Shown one piece after another: positions 15,984 through 23,895 of a DNA stretch of 64,000 nucleotides (positions are counted from its first letter, which is position 1; each line of letters begins with the position of its first letter). The translations under genes were made by a program, and so were the position numbers. The stretch is taken from NCBI RefSeq assembly GCF_900091315.1, contig NZ_FLSP01000031.1, positions 21,540 through 85,539 on the forward strand, read 5' to 3'. Origin of the DNA: Streptomyces sp. DI166 (lineage in GTDB: Bacteria; Actinomycetota; Actinomycetes; Streptomycetales; Streptomycetaceae). A model generated the notes under the pieces. It saw only the letters and a program-made list of their open reading frames with translations, searched no databases and had not been told where the DNA came from.

Positions 15984-16769
15984 GTGGAAGTTGTCATCGT
16001 TCCGGACGCCAAGTCGGGTGGCGAGCTCATCGCCGACGCCATGGCGCGGCTGCTGCGGCGCAAGCCCGACGCCCTGCTCGGGGTGGCCACGGGCTCGACG
16101 CCGCTGCCCATCTACCAGGCTCTGACGGCCAAGGTGCGGGCCGGCGAGGTGGACACCTCGCGGGCCCGGATCGCCCAGCTCGACGAGTACGTGGGGCTGC
16201 CCGCCGAGCACCCGGAGTCCTACCGCTCGGTGCTGCGGCGCGAGGTGCTGGAGCCGCTCGGGATCGGCATGGACGCGTTCATGGGCCCGGACGGCACGGC
16301 CGAGGACGTCCAGGCGGCCTGCGAGGCGTACGACGCGGCGCTGGCCGAGGCCGGTGGCGTGGACCTGCAGCTGCTGGGGATCGGGACCGACGGGCACATC
16401 GGGTTCAACGAGCCGTGCTCCTCGCTGGCCTCACGGACCCGGATCAAGACGCTGACCGAGCAGACCCGGATCGACAACGCCCGTTTCTTCGACGGGGACA
16501 TCGAGCAGGTGCCGCACCACGTCATCACCCAGGGCATCGGCACGATCCTGGAGGCGCGGCACCTGGTGCTGCTGGCCACGGGCGAGGGCAAGGCGGACGC
16601 CGTCGCCGCGACCGTGGAGGGACCCGTGGCGGCCGTCTGTCCCGCGTCGGCGTTGCAACTGCACCCGCACGCCACGGTGGTGGTCGACGAGGCCGCCGCG
16701 TCCAAGCTGAAGCTGGCGGACTACTTCCGCCACACCTACGCCAACAAGCCGGACTGGCAGGGGATCTAG
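15984..16769 (+). CDS. nagB: glucosamine-6-phosphate deaminase
   Basis: 261 residues from GTG 15984. It converts glucosamine-6-phosphate to fructose-6-phosphate and ammonia, the last step feeding chitin-derived GlcNAc into glycolysis. Family landmarks: LGVATGSTPLPIYQAL (phosphate-binding loop), AQLDEYVGLPAEHPESYR (catalytic Asp of the LDEY motif), LLGIGTDGHIGFNEP (His/Glu charge relay) and NARFFDGD. The length is typical. It is preceded by a dre and followed by a strong hairpin shared with the convergent GH3 gene. Confidence 0.97.
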   Translation: MEVVIVPDAKSGGELIADAMARLLRRKPDALLGVATGSTPLPIYQALTAKVRAGEVDTSRARIAQLDEYVGLPAEHPESYRSVLRREVLEPLGIGMDAFMGPDGTAEDVQAACEAYDAALAEAGGVDLQLLGIGTDGHIGFNEPCSSLASRTRIKTLTEQTRIDNARFFDGDIEQVPHHVITQGIGTILEARHLVLLATGEGKADAVAATVEGPVAAVCPASALQLHPHATVVVDEAAASKLKLADYFRHTYANKPDWQGI

Positions 16770-16827
16770 GGCAAGCCCGTCCAGGGCGCCCCCAGGACGA
16801 CCCCATCCAGGGCAACTCTGGGTACAA

Positions 16828-16870
16828 GAAAGGCGCCGGTCTTCCCCCATCCGGAGGACCGGCGCCTTTC
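16828..16870. terminator. strong bidirectional terminator, nagB / GH3
   Basis: A perfect 14-bp stem, GAAAGGCGCCGGTC (16828-16841) with GACCGGCGCCTTTC (16857-16870), closes a 15-base loop. It lies between two convergent genes, 58 bases after nagB and 26 bases from the GH3 stop. Confidence 0.9.
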
Positions 16871-16896
16871 TGTCTGTGGCGGCTGGCGGCTGGCGG

Positions 16897-18372
16897 CTAG
16901 CGGCCGGTGATGTACTCCGCCGCCGCTCGGCCGCAGGCGCGGGCCGCGCCGTGGGTGGCTATGTGGAGGGCGCCGCGGGGGGCGGACTGGGGGACGCCCA
17001 TCTCGACCACGATGGTGTCGGGGCGGGCGCGCAGCAGGGTGTCCAGGGCCCGCGCCATCCACGGGTGGCGGTGCTCGTCGCGGACCACGGCCACGATCCG
17101 CCGCTCCCCCGCCGCCTTCAGGGCCTCCTCCGCCGCGGACTCGTCCGTGCCGGTGGTGGTCCCGGTGCCGGGCAGCAGCACGGCCAGTTCGGCGCCCACG
17201 CCCCACGGGGTCTCGTCGCCGACCGCGATGTTGGCGACCGGGCTCAGAGCGACCACGTGGACGGGCTCGGCGACCGGGGTGTGCCCGACGGCCGGGGTCA
17301 CGCGCAGGGCGCGGCGGGCGGCGACCATGCCGACGTCGGACGGCTCGGCGTCCGCCGCAGCGGCGGCGCCCGCCGTCCAGCGGGCCAGCGCCCTGACCCG
17401 TTCCGCCGCGTCCGCCAGCCGTTCCTCGGGGAGTTCCCCGGTGCGTACGGCGGTGACCAGGGCGTCGCGCAGGCGCCGTACCGTGTTCTCGTCGTTGAGG
17501 CCGCCGCCCACGCAGATCGCGTCGGCGCCGGCCGCGAGGGCGAGGACGCTGCCGCGCTCGATGCCGTAGGTGGCGGAGATGGCCTGCATCTCCATGCCGT
17601 CGGTGACGATCAGGCCGTCGTAGCCGAGTTCGCCGCGCAGCAGGTCGGTGAGGATCGGCCGGGACAGGGTGGCCGGGCGGGTGGCGTCCAGGGCCGGGAC
17701 CAGGATGTGCGCGGTCATGATCGCCCGTGAACCGGCGGCGATGGCGGCGCGGAACGGGACCAGTTCGCGCTCGGTCAGCACGTCGAGTCCGACGTCGATG
17801 CGCGGCATGGCCTCGTGCGAGTCGACGGCGGTGTCGCCGTGGCCCGGGAAGTGCTTGGTGCAGGCGGCCACGCCCGCGGCCTGGAGGCCGGTGACATAGG
17901 CGGCGGTGTGCCGGGCGACCAGGTCGGTGCCGGCGCCGAAGGAGCGCACCCCGATGACCGGGTTGGCGGCGTTGGAATTGATGTCCGCGGACGGGGCCCA
18001 GTTGAAGTTGACCCCGCACGCGGCGAGCCGGCGGCCCAGTTCGTGGGCGACCGCGCGGGTGAGGTCGACGTCGTCGACGGCGCCGAGGGCGTGGTTGCCC
18101 GGGAAGGAGGAGCCGGTGCGCACCTCCAGCCGGGTCACGTCGCCGCCCTCCTCGTCGATGGCGACGAGGACGTCCTCGCGCTCTGCGCGCAACTGCGCGG
18201 TGAGCGCGGCGACCTGCTCGGGCGTGGCGATGTTCCGGCCGAACAGTCCGACCGAGGCGAGGCCCTCGCCGATCCGGCGCAGCAGCCAGTCGGGGGCGGT
18301 GGTGCCGGGGAAGCCGGGCTGGAGGACGGTGAGCGCGTCCCGCGTCAACGTATCGCTGGCGAAAGTCGTCAT
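16897..18372 (-). CDS. glycoside hydrolase family 3, beta-N-acetylhexosaminidase-like
   Basis: 491 residues, ATG at 18370-18372. The NagZ-type signature ACTKHFPGHGDTAVDSH (pattern KH-x-PGHG-x4-DSH) holds the His/Asp dyad used as acid/base, and LIVTDGMEMQ holds the probable nucleophile Asp. EEGGDVTRLEV is the substrate-binding loop. There is no signal peptide, so it is cytosolic and probably cleaves GlcNAc from imported chito-oligosaccharides or muropeptides. It lies 9 bases downstream of dasC on the same strand, so it is very likely the last gene of the das transport operon. About 130 C-terminal residues form a second domain. Confidence 0.9.
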   Translation of the reverse strand: MTTFASDTLTRDALTVLQPGFPGTTAPDWLLRRIGEGLASVGLFGRNIATPEQVAALTAQLRAEREDVLVAIDEEGGDVTRLEVRTGSSFPGNHALGAVDDVDLTRAVAHELGRRLAACGVNFNWAPSADINSNAANPVIGVRSFGAGTDLVARHTAAYVTGLQAAGVAACTKHFPGHGDTAVDSHEAMPRIDVGLDVLTERELVPFRAAIAAGSRAIMTAHILVPALDATRPATLSRPILTDLLRGELGYDGLIVTDGMEMQAISATYGIERGSVLALAAGADAICVGGGLNDENTVRRLRDALVTAVRTGELPEERLADAAERVRALARWTAGAAAAADAEPSDVGMVAARRALRVTPAVGHTPVAEPVHVVALSPVANIAVGDETPWGVGAELAVLLPGTGTTTGTDESAAEEALKAAGERRIVAVVRDEHRHPWMARALDTLLRARPDTIVVEMGVPQSAPRGALHIATHGAARACGRAAAEYITGR

Positions 18373-18381
18373 CGGGTGCGG

Positions 18382-19212
18382 TTATCCCTTCACGGCGCCG
18401 GCGGTCAGACCGCTGACGGCCCGGCGCTGGAGGAAGACGAAGAGGATGAGGATCGGCACGGCGAACAGTGTCGAGGCGGCCATGGTGGCACCCCAGTCGT
18501 TGCCGAACACCGTCTGGAAGCTGGTCAGCCACAGCGGCAGGGTCTGTGCCTCGGCGTCCTTGTTCAGCACCAGCACGAGGGCGAACTCGTTCCAGGCGGT
18601 GATGAATCCGAACATCGAGGTGGCCATCAGGCCCGGCGCGAGCAGCGGCAGGATGACCCGGCGGAACGCCTGGATCCGGGTGCAGCCGTCGACCATCGCC
18701 GACTCCTCCAGCTCGGCCGGCACGGCGGCGACGAAGCCGCGCAGGGTGAGGATGGTGAACGGGAGGATCATCATCGTGTAGAAGGCGGTCAGCGGGACGA
18801 GGCTGTTGAGCATCGAGGCGTCCCGGACGATCATGTACATCGCGATGATCATGACTTCCCAGGGCGCCATCTGGGCCAGCATGAAGCCGATGATGAAGCC
18901 GCGCCGCCCCTTGAACCGCATCCGCGCCAGGGCGAAGGACCCGGCCAGCGCGATGACGAGGGAGAACACCACGGCGAGGACGGTGACGGTCAGCGAGTTG
19001 GTGACGAACGTCCAGAAGTGGTCCGCGCTGGTCGCGGTCTTGAAGTGCTCGAAGGTGATGTCGGTCGGGAACCAGACCGGGTCCTCGGAGATGATGTCGC
19101 CGGTCGGCTTGAACGCCGTGGCGATCATCCAGTACACGGGGAAGACGAAGCCGATGAACAGGACGACGGCCGTGGCGTTGGGCCAGATACGGCCGAAGAG
19201 CGAGCGCTTCAC
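18382..19212 (-). CDS. dasC: ABC transporter permease DasC
   Basis: 276 residues from GTG 19210-19212, overlapping the dasB stop. This is a MalG-type inner-membrane permease with six hydrophobic segments, beginning ATAVVLFIGFVFPVYWMIAT. The EAA loop for ATPase contact is visible as ELEESAMVDGCTRIQAFRRV. With DasB and the lipoprotein DasA it forms the N,N'-diacetylchitobiose importer, which in S. coelicolor uses the shared ATPase MsiK encoded elsewhere. No ATPase gene is present here, consistent with that. Confidence 0.93.
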   Translation of the reverse strand: MKRSLFGRIWPNATAVVLFIGFVFPVYWMIATAFKPTGDIISEDPVWFPTDITFEHFKTATSADHFWTFVTNSLTVTVLAVVFSLVIALAGSFALARMRFKGRRGFIIGFMLAQMAPWEVMIIAMYMIVRDASMLNSLVPLTAFYTMMILPFTILTLRGFVAAVPAELEESAMVDGCTRIQAFRRVILPLLAPGLMATSMFGFITAWNEFALVLVLNKDAEAQTLPLWLTSFQTVFGNDWGATMAASTLFAVPILILFVFLQRRAVSGLTAGAVKG

Positions 19213-20207
19213 AGCCCGGCCTCCTCTTCTTCCTTCTCTTGCTTGAGCACGATCCGCAGGTAGTACGCGGTGAGACCGACCATGATCAGGATGGTCAGGA
19301 AGGCGATGGCGGCACCCATGCCGTAGTGCTGGTTGCCGACGCCCTCGATGTAGGCGTACACGGGGAGGATCTCGGTGAGGCGGTCGGGGCCGCCCTGGTT
19401 GAAGGTGTAGACCTGCACGAACGCCTTGAAGATCCAGATGATCTCCAGGAACGTGGTCGCGTACAGGAAGGGCCGCAGGAACGGCAGGGTGACCGTCAGG
19501 AAGCTCTTCCAGACGCCTGCGCCGTCGAGGGACGCGGCCTCGTAGAGCTCGCCCGGGATGGTCGTCGTGGCGGCGTAGAGGTTGATCGCGACGAACGGGA
19601 TGGACATCCAGACGATCAGCACGGTGACGACGAAGAACGTCGACATCTGGTCGCTGGTCCAGCTGTAGTCGGCCATGGAGTGCCAGCCGAGCTTGTCCAG
19701 CACCCAGTTGACCACGCCGAAGCGCTGGGCGAAGAGCCACTGGTAGACGGTGGTGGCGGCGACCACGGGCATCGCCCAGGCCAGCACCAGGCCGATCATC
19801 AGCGTGAACCGCATGCGCTTGCCGAGCCGTGCCAGCAGCAGGCCGACCAGCCCGCCGAGAAGCATCGTCAGGGCGACGTTGACCGCCGTGAACACGATCG
19901 AGCGGAGGGTCACCCGCCAGAAGTCCTCACCGGTGAGGACCTCGGTGTAGTTGTCGACGCCGTTCCACTCGGTGACGTGCTGGATCAGCTGCGCCATGTT
20001 GAGGTTCTGGAACGACAGCAACAGATCCTTCAGCAGCGGCCAGCCGAGCAGCAGCACCGTGGCCGCGACGGCGGGCAGCAGCAGCAGGTAGGGGGCGAGC
20101 GCGCCGATGCGGGACGCTCTCGGGTTCGGCCTGCCGGATCCTGCGCCGCCCGCTGTCTTGCGGACGTCCGCCGGGCCGGAGGGCGGCCGTTCGGTCTGCA
20201 CGGTCAT
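19209..20207 (-). CDS. dasB: ABC transporter permease DasB
   Basis: 332 residues, ATG at 20205-20207. This is a MalF-type permease. After a hydrophilic N-terminus of ~35 residues there are six membrane segments, starting APYLLLLPAVAATVLLLGWP. The EAA loop reads GELYEAASLDGAGVWKSFLTV. It pairs with DasC, whose start it overlaps by GTGA, and lies 79 bases downstream of dasA. It takes up chitobiose delivered by DasA. The C-terminus is unusually acidic (KQEKEEEEAGL). Confidence 0.93.
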   Translation of the reverse strand: MTVQTERPPSGPADVRKTAGGAGSGRPNPRASRIGALAPYLLLLPAVAATVLLLGWPLLKDLLLSFQNLNMAQLIQHVTEWNGVDNYTEVLTGEDFWRVTLRSIVFTAVNVALTMLLGGLVGLLLARLGKRMRFTLMIGLVLAWAMPVVAATTVYQWLFAQRFGVVNWVLDKLGWHSMADYSWTSDQMSTFFVVTVLIVWMSIPFVAINLYAATTTIPGELYEAASLDGAGVWKSFLTVTLPFLRPFLYATTFLEIIWIFKAFVQVYTFNQGGPDRLTEILPVYAYIEGVGNQHYGMGAAIAFLTILIMVGLTAYYLRIVLKQEKEEEEAGL

Positions 20208-20286
20208 GCTCGCGTTCTCTTCCTCCTAGACCTGCCGGTACGCGGGGAAGGGGGCCGCTGTCCGCGGCCCCCGCCCCACCTGCGCC

Positions 20287-21564
20287 TTACTGCTGCTGCG
20301 ACAGGCGCTTGTTGAACTCGTCCTCGACCTGGGCTGCCGCCTGGGCCGGGGTCTTACCGTTCAGCACGGCGGTCATGTAGGTCTTGATCGGGTTGGGCGC
20401 GTTCTCCACCGCGGCCCACTCCGCGATCAGCGGCGTGGTGCCACCGCCCGCGGCGGCCGGCGCGGCGGCCTCGGCGACGGCGTTGCCCTCCAGGTTGCTC
20501 TGGAGCGCCTCCTTGTTCGGGATGACGCCGTTCTCCTTGGCGAGCTGGCCCTCGAACTCGTCGGAGAGCGCGATCCGCAGGAACTCCTTGGCCAGCTCCT
20601 GCTTCTTGCTGCCCGCGGCGACGGCGAGGTTGGAGCCGCCGAGGAAGACACCCTCGGGCTTGTCGGCCGTGGCACCCGGGATCGTGAAGTAGCCGATCTC
20701 CTTCTCGATCTTCGGGTTGGCCTCGATCGCGATACCGGCCTCCCAGCCCATACCGATGAAGGCGCCGACGTTGCCCTTGCCGAAGACCTCGCCCTGCTGC
20801 GGGGTGGCCTCGTCCTTGTCCTTCGGGGCCTTGGAGAGGGACTGGAACTTCTTGTAGGTCTCCATGGCGGCGGCGACCTTCGGGTCGTCCAGGTTGGAGA
20901 CGTACTTGTCGCCGTCCTTCTTCACCAGCTCGGCGCCCTCACCGATGGTGAGGCCGACGAAGTGGTACCAGTTCTGGCCGGGCAGGTAGATCGGCTCGGC
21001 GTCGGTCTTCTCGCCGATCTTCTTCAGGTCCGCGTAGAACTCGTCCCGGGTCTTGGGGGTGTCCTTGATACCGGCCTCGGCCCAGACGCTCTTGTTGTAG
21101 AGCACGACGCGGTTGGCGAAGTACCAGGGGGCCGCGTACTGCTTGCCCTCGAAGACCGAGGAATTGTTCAGGGACTCGGTCCAGTCGGCGCCGATCTCGG
21201 ACTTGAGGTCGGCCAGTTCGGCGAGGCCGCCGGTCTTGGCGTAGGCCGGGGTCTGGGTGTTGCCGATCTCGAAGACGTCCGGCGGGTTCTCCTCCGACAG
21301 GGCGGTGGTCAGCTTCTGCTGAATGCCGTTCCACTGCTGGACCTCGAACTTGACCTTCGCCTTGGTCTTCTTCTCGAAGGCGGCGGCCACGTCCTTCTGC
21401 CACTGGTCGGGGGACGAGCCGTCCATCACCCAGACCGTGAGGGTCTGGCCCGCGTAACCGTCCGCGCCGGCCTTCTTGCCGTCGTCGCCGTCGTCGCCCC
21501 CGCACGCCGCGATGGAGACCATCATTGCCGCGACACCGATCGCGGATATCAGCTTGCGCTTCAC
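20287..21564 (-). CDS. dasA: chitobiose-binding lipoprotein DasA
   Basis: 425 residues from GTG 21562-21564, chosen because GAGGAGGG lies just upstream. The N-terminus is a lipoprotein signal, KRKLISAIGVAAMMVSIAAC, with the lipobox Cys at residue ~21, then an acidic linker. The mature part is an extracellular solute-binding protein family 1 fold (LTVWVMDGSSPDQW, GFYxIP-like GYFTIPGATADKPEG, GGSNLAV). It binds chito-oligosaccharides outside the cell for DasBC. It is transcribed away from dasR, with DasR palindromes in the shared region. Confidence 0.95.
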   Translation of the reverse strand: MKRKLISAIGVAAMMVSIAACGGDDGDDGKKAGADGYAGQTLTVWVMDGSSPDQWQKDVAAAFEKKTKAKVKFEVQQWNGIQQKLTTALSEENPPDVFEIGNTQTPAYAKTGGLAELADLKSEIGADWTESLNNSSVFEGKQYAAPWYFANRVVLYNKSVWAEAGIKDTPKTRDEFYADLKKIGEKTDAEPIYLPGQNWYHFVGLTIGEGAELVKKDGDKYVSNLDDPKVAAAMETYKKFQSLSKAPKDKDEATPQQGEVFGKGNVGAFIGMGWEAGIAIEANPKIEKEIGYFTIPGATADKPEGVFLGGSNLAVAAGSKKQELAKEFLRIALSDEFEGQLAKENGVIPNKEALQSNLEGNAVAEAAAPAAAGGGTTPLIAEWAAVENAPNPIKTYMTAVLNGKTPAQAAAQVEDEFNKRLSQQQ

Positions 21565-21620
21565 GCCACCCTCCTCAGGGATGCCCATGGACCCCCCGCC
21601 CATGGGCCGGGACCTGGACC

Positions 21621-21659
21621 AATGGTGTAGACCAGTAGGTGGAGCTTGGACCAGACCAA
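21621..21659 (-). promoter_or_regulatory. two DasR-binding sites (dre) upstream of dasA
   Basis: AATGGTGTAGACCAGT (21621-21636) differs from the dre consensus at two positions. TTGGACCAGACCAA (21646-21659) is a second copy with two central mismatches. They lie 57 and 82 bases upstream of the dasA start, placed to block its promoter. Confidence 0.8.
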
Positions 21660-21790
21660 AATTCCTGTCAAGGGGGTCAGAAAGGGCGCTGACCAGCCGT
21701 TATGCGACCTACATATGCAGGAACCTTTAAGTAAGAAGGCAGCGAAAATAGCGTTGCCGGAGTAATCTCATCCGCTAGACCACTCGGCTT

Positions 21791-21806
21791 TATGGACTAG
21801 ACCAAA
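21791..21806 (+). promoter_or_regulatory. DasR-binding site (dre) upstream of dasR
   Basis: TATGGACTAGACCAAA retains the TGG-N-CTAGACCA core. It lies 68 bases upstream of the dasR ATG, consistent with autoregulation. Confidence 0.7.
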
Positions 21807-21873
21807 AGCAGTGGCGACGGTATATAGAAGGGATCACGAATGTGAGCCGCATCCGGAGCCTGGAAGGCAGAGC

Positions 21874-22638
21874 ATGAGCACCGACGTCAGCAGTGCGGAG
21901 AACGAGGGTGGGGCGACCGTCCGTACCGCGCGCGTGCCGAAGTACTACCGCCTGAAGAAGCATCTCCTCGACATGACGGAGACCCAGGCGCCGGGCACGC
22001 CCGTCCCGCCCGAGCGCACGCTGGCGGCGGAGTTCGACACCTCGCGCACCACGGTGCGCCAGGCCCTCCAGGAACTGGTCGTCGAGGGCCGGCTGGAACG
22101 CATCCAGGGCAAGGGCACCTTCGTCGCCAAGCCGAAGGTCTCGCAGGCGCTCCAGCTGACCTCGTACACCGAGGACATGCGCGCCCAGGGTCTGGAACCG
22201 ACCTCCCAGCTGCTGGACATCGGCTACATCACCGCCGACGACCGGCTCGCCGACCTGCTCGACATCACCGCGGGCGGACGCGTCCTGCGCATCGAGCGGC
22301 TGCGCATGGCCAACGGCGAGCCGATGGCCATCGAGACCACCCACCTGAGCGCCAAGCGCTTCCCGGCGCTGCGCCGGTCCCTGGTCAAGTACACCTCGCT
22401 GTACACCGCGCTGGCCGAGGTCTACGACGTCCATCTCGCCGAGGCCGAGGAGACCATCGAGACCTCGCTGGCCACCCCGCGCGAGGCGGGCCTGCTCGGC
22501 ACCGACGTGGGCCTGCCGATGCTGATGCTCTCCCGGCACTCCCTGGACCGCGACGGACAGCCGGTGGAGTGGGTGCGCTCGGTGTACCGGGGCGACCGGT
22601 ACAAGTTCGTGGCGCGCCTGAAGCGGCCCGCGGAATAG
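21874..22638 (+). CDS. dasR: GntR/HutC-family global regulator DasR
   Basis: 254 residues, ATG at 21874 after GGAAGG; the length equals that of S. coelicolor DasR. The winged helix at residues ~20-90 contains YRLKKHLLDM, PERTLAAEFDTSRTTVRQAL and RLERIQGKGTFVAKPK. The UTRA effector domain follows (LTSYTEDMRAQGLEPTSQ... IERLRMANGEPMAIETTHLS), with the C-terminal VEWVRSVYRGDRYKFV strand. It represses GlcNAc uptake and use, chitinases, and development and antibiotic switches, and is relieved by glucosamine-6-phosphate. Confidence 0.97.
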   Translation: MSTDVSSAENEGGATVRTARVPKYYRLKKHLLDMTETQAPGTPVPPERTLAAEFDTSRTTVRQALQELVVEGRLERIQGKGTFVAKPKVSQALQLTSYTEDMRAQGLEPTSQLLDIGYITADDRLADLLDITAGGRVLRIERLRMANGEPMAIETTHLSAKRFPALRRSLVKYTSLYTALAEVYDVHLAEAEETIETSLATPREAGLLGTDVGLPMLMLSRHSLDRDGQPVEWVRSVYRGDRYKFVARLKRPAE

Positions 22639-22655
22639 GCCCGTTGCACACCGGC

Positions 22656-22687
22656 GGCCCTCTCGTCCCACGCGGGGCGGGAGGGCC
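22656..22687 (+). terminator. terminator of dasR
   Basis: A 14-bp stem, GGCCCTCTCGTCCC (22656-22669) with GGGGCGGGAGGGCC (22674-22687), including two G-U pairs, closes an ACGC tetraloop and is followed by TTC. It begins 18 bases after the dasR stop. Confidence 0.85.
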
Positions 22688-22796
22688 TTCGTGCTGCCCA
22701 GGGGCGATCGAGGGACACGGAGGGGTTCCGCTGCCGCGGCCCGTGGCCTACATTGCCTGCGCATTGCACGGATCTGCGGTGAGGGGAGGACCCCGG

Positions 22797-23057
22797 GTGC
22801 CGGACGCCCCGAAAGCGGACCGACGCCCTGTGGTGACGCCGGTCCGCGTCCTCATCGCCCTGTGCCTGACCGCCCCCTTCGTGGCGATGCTGTGGGTGGG
22901 TTCCTACGCGCGCGCCGAACCGGCTGTCGCCGGCGTCCCGTTCTTCTACTGGTACCAGCTGGCCTGGGTGGTGCTGTCCACCGCGCTGACCCTGGCCGCG
23001 TACAAGCTGCACCGGCGCGACCGGCGCTCCCGCGGGGCGGCACCCGACGGCGAGTGA
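22797..23057 (+). CDS. DUF3311 small membrane protein
   Basis: 86 residues from GTG 22797, with GGGAGGA upstream. Two transmembrane segments, VRVLIALCLTAPFVAMLWVG and YQLAWVVLSTALTLAAYKL, flank the conserved VPFFYWYQ motif of DUF3311, and the tail is basic. DUF3311 proteins usually precede a sodium:solute symporter gene and may be its small subunit. No symporter follows here, only an acetyltransferase 41 bases on. Confidence 0.85.
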   Translation: MPDAPKADRRPVVTPVRVLIALCLTAPFVAMLWVGSYARAEPAVAGVPFFYWYQLAWVVLSTALTLAAYKLHRRDRRSRGAAPDGE

Positions 23058-23098
23058 ACCGGCGCGGGGCGCGGCCGGACTCGTACAGAATTCCCTCC

Positions 23099-23599
23099 AT
23101 GGACTTCGAGATCCGGCCGGTCGGGCCCGCCGAGCACGACGAACTGGGTGAGATCACCGCGCAGGCGTACCTGAGGGACGGACTGCTCGCCTTCGGCGAC
23201 GCCGACTGGTACCTCGGCGAGCTGAAGGACGTCGCCAAGCGCGCCGCCGCCGCGGACGTCCTGGTCGCCGCCGACTCCGGCCGCCTCCTCGGCGGCGTCA
23301 CCTACGTCCCCTCCGGCGGTCCGATGGCCGACCTCGCCCGCTCCGGAGAGGCCGAGATCCGTATGCTCGCGGTCGCCCACGAGGCCCGCGGCCGGGGTGT
23401 CGGCCAGGCCCTGGTCCAGGCTTGCGTCGACCGCGCCACCGGCTCGGCCACGGGCATCGTCCTGTCCACCCAGCCCTCGATGCGCGCCGCCCACCGCATC
23501 TACGAACGCCTGGGTTTCACCCGCGCCCCGGAGCGGGACTGGCACCCGTTGCCGGAGCATCCCGAGTTCACTCTGCTCACCTATGAGTTGACGCTCTGA
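23099..23599 (+). CDS. GNAT-family N-acetyltransferase
   Basis: 166 residues, ATG at 23099. Strand/helix 1 is FEIRPVGPAEHDELGEITAQ. Motif A is IRMLAVAHEARGRGVGQALV (RGRGVG acetyl-CoA loop). Motif B is MRAAHRIYERLGFTRAPERD, ending in the TLLTYEL strand. The substrate is unknown. It is probably cotranscribed with the DUF3311 gene. Its stop is just 10 bases before the first NrdR box, so the nrd promoter must overlap its 3' end. Confidence 0.88.
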   Translation: MDFEIRPVGPAEHDELGEITAQAYLRDGLLAFGDADWYLGELKDVAKRAAAADVLVAADSGRLLGGVTYVPSGGPMADLARSGEAEIRMLAVAHEARGRGVGQALVQACVDRATGSATGIVLSTQPSMRAAHRIYERLGFTRAPERDWHPLPEHPEFTLLTYELTL

Positions 23600-23609
23600 G
23601 ACCAGCGCG

Positions 23610-23656
23610 ACACAACATCTGGGGGTGCTATCGCAGCCCGGCACAAGATGTATGCT
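23610..23656 (+). promoter_or_regulatory. paired NrdR boxes upstream of nrdA
   Basis: ACACAACATCTGGGGG (23610-23625) and GCACAAGATGTATGCT (23641-23656) share the CACAA-N-AT core of NrdR boxes and start exactly 31 bases apart, the three-helical-turn spacing known for NrdR operators. NrdR is the ATP/dATP-sensing repressor of ribonucleotide reductase genes; its own gene is not in this window. Confidence 0.75.
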
Positions 23657-23790
23657 CATGCTCGCTGTCGCCGCAGGGGAATCCGGTGCGAATCCGGAAC
23701 TGTCCCGCAACGGTGTACTGGCGTGTGTCCGCACGCCTGTTCAGTCCGAGGACCTGCCGACAGTGCACCCGGCCGTCCGGTCCGGGTGCC
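23625..23790 (+). ncRNA. cobalamin (B12) riboswitch upstream of nrdAB
   Basis: The conserved core is unmistakable: CCGCAGGGGAATCCGGTGCG, AATCCGGAACTGTCCCGCAA, then the B12 box AGTCCGAGGACCTGCCGAC. P1 pairs CTGTCG (23665-23670) with CGACAG (23758-23763). A hairpin follows, GCACCCGG (23765-23772) with CCGGGTGC (23782-23789), and may be the expression platform. In S. coelicolor a B12 riboswitch shuts off class Ia nrdABS when cobalamin supports the class II enzyme. The 5' boundary is approximate. Confidence 0.93.
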
Positions 23791-23895
23791 CGACGTCCGG
23801 GCCTCGTGGGATGGGCCGGTGGACGCGACGCCCCGTGCGCTCGTGCTGCCCGCTGTCCTCCGCGTGGCCCCGTGCCGAGCGAGGGAGAGCCCCAC

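Larger units (their letters stand above)
21565..21873. other. dasA-dasR divergent regulatory region
   Basis: 309 bases with no gene. It holds at least three DasR-type palindromes (listed separately) and a right half-site CTAGACCACT at about 21775-21784. The middle of the region is markedly AT-richer than the genes (around 21715-21760), as expected for promoters of both dasA and dasR. Confidence 0.7.
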
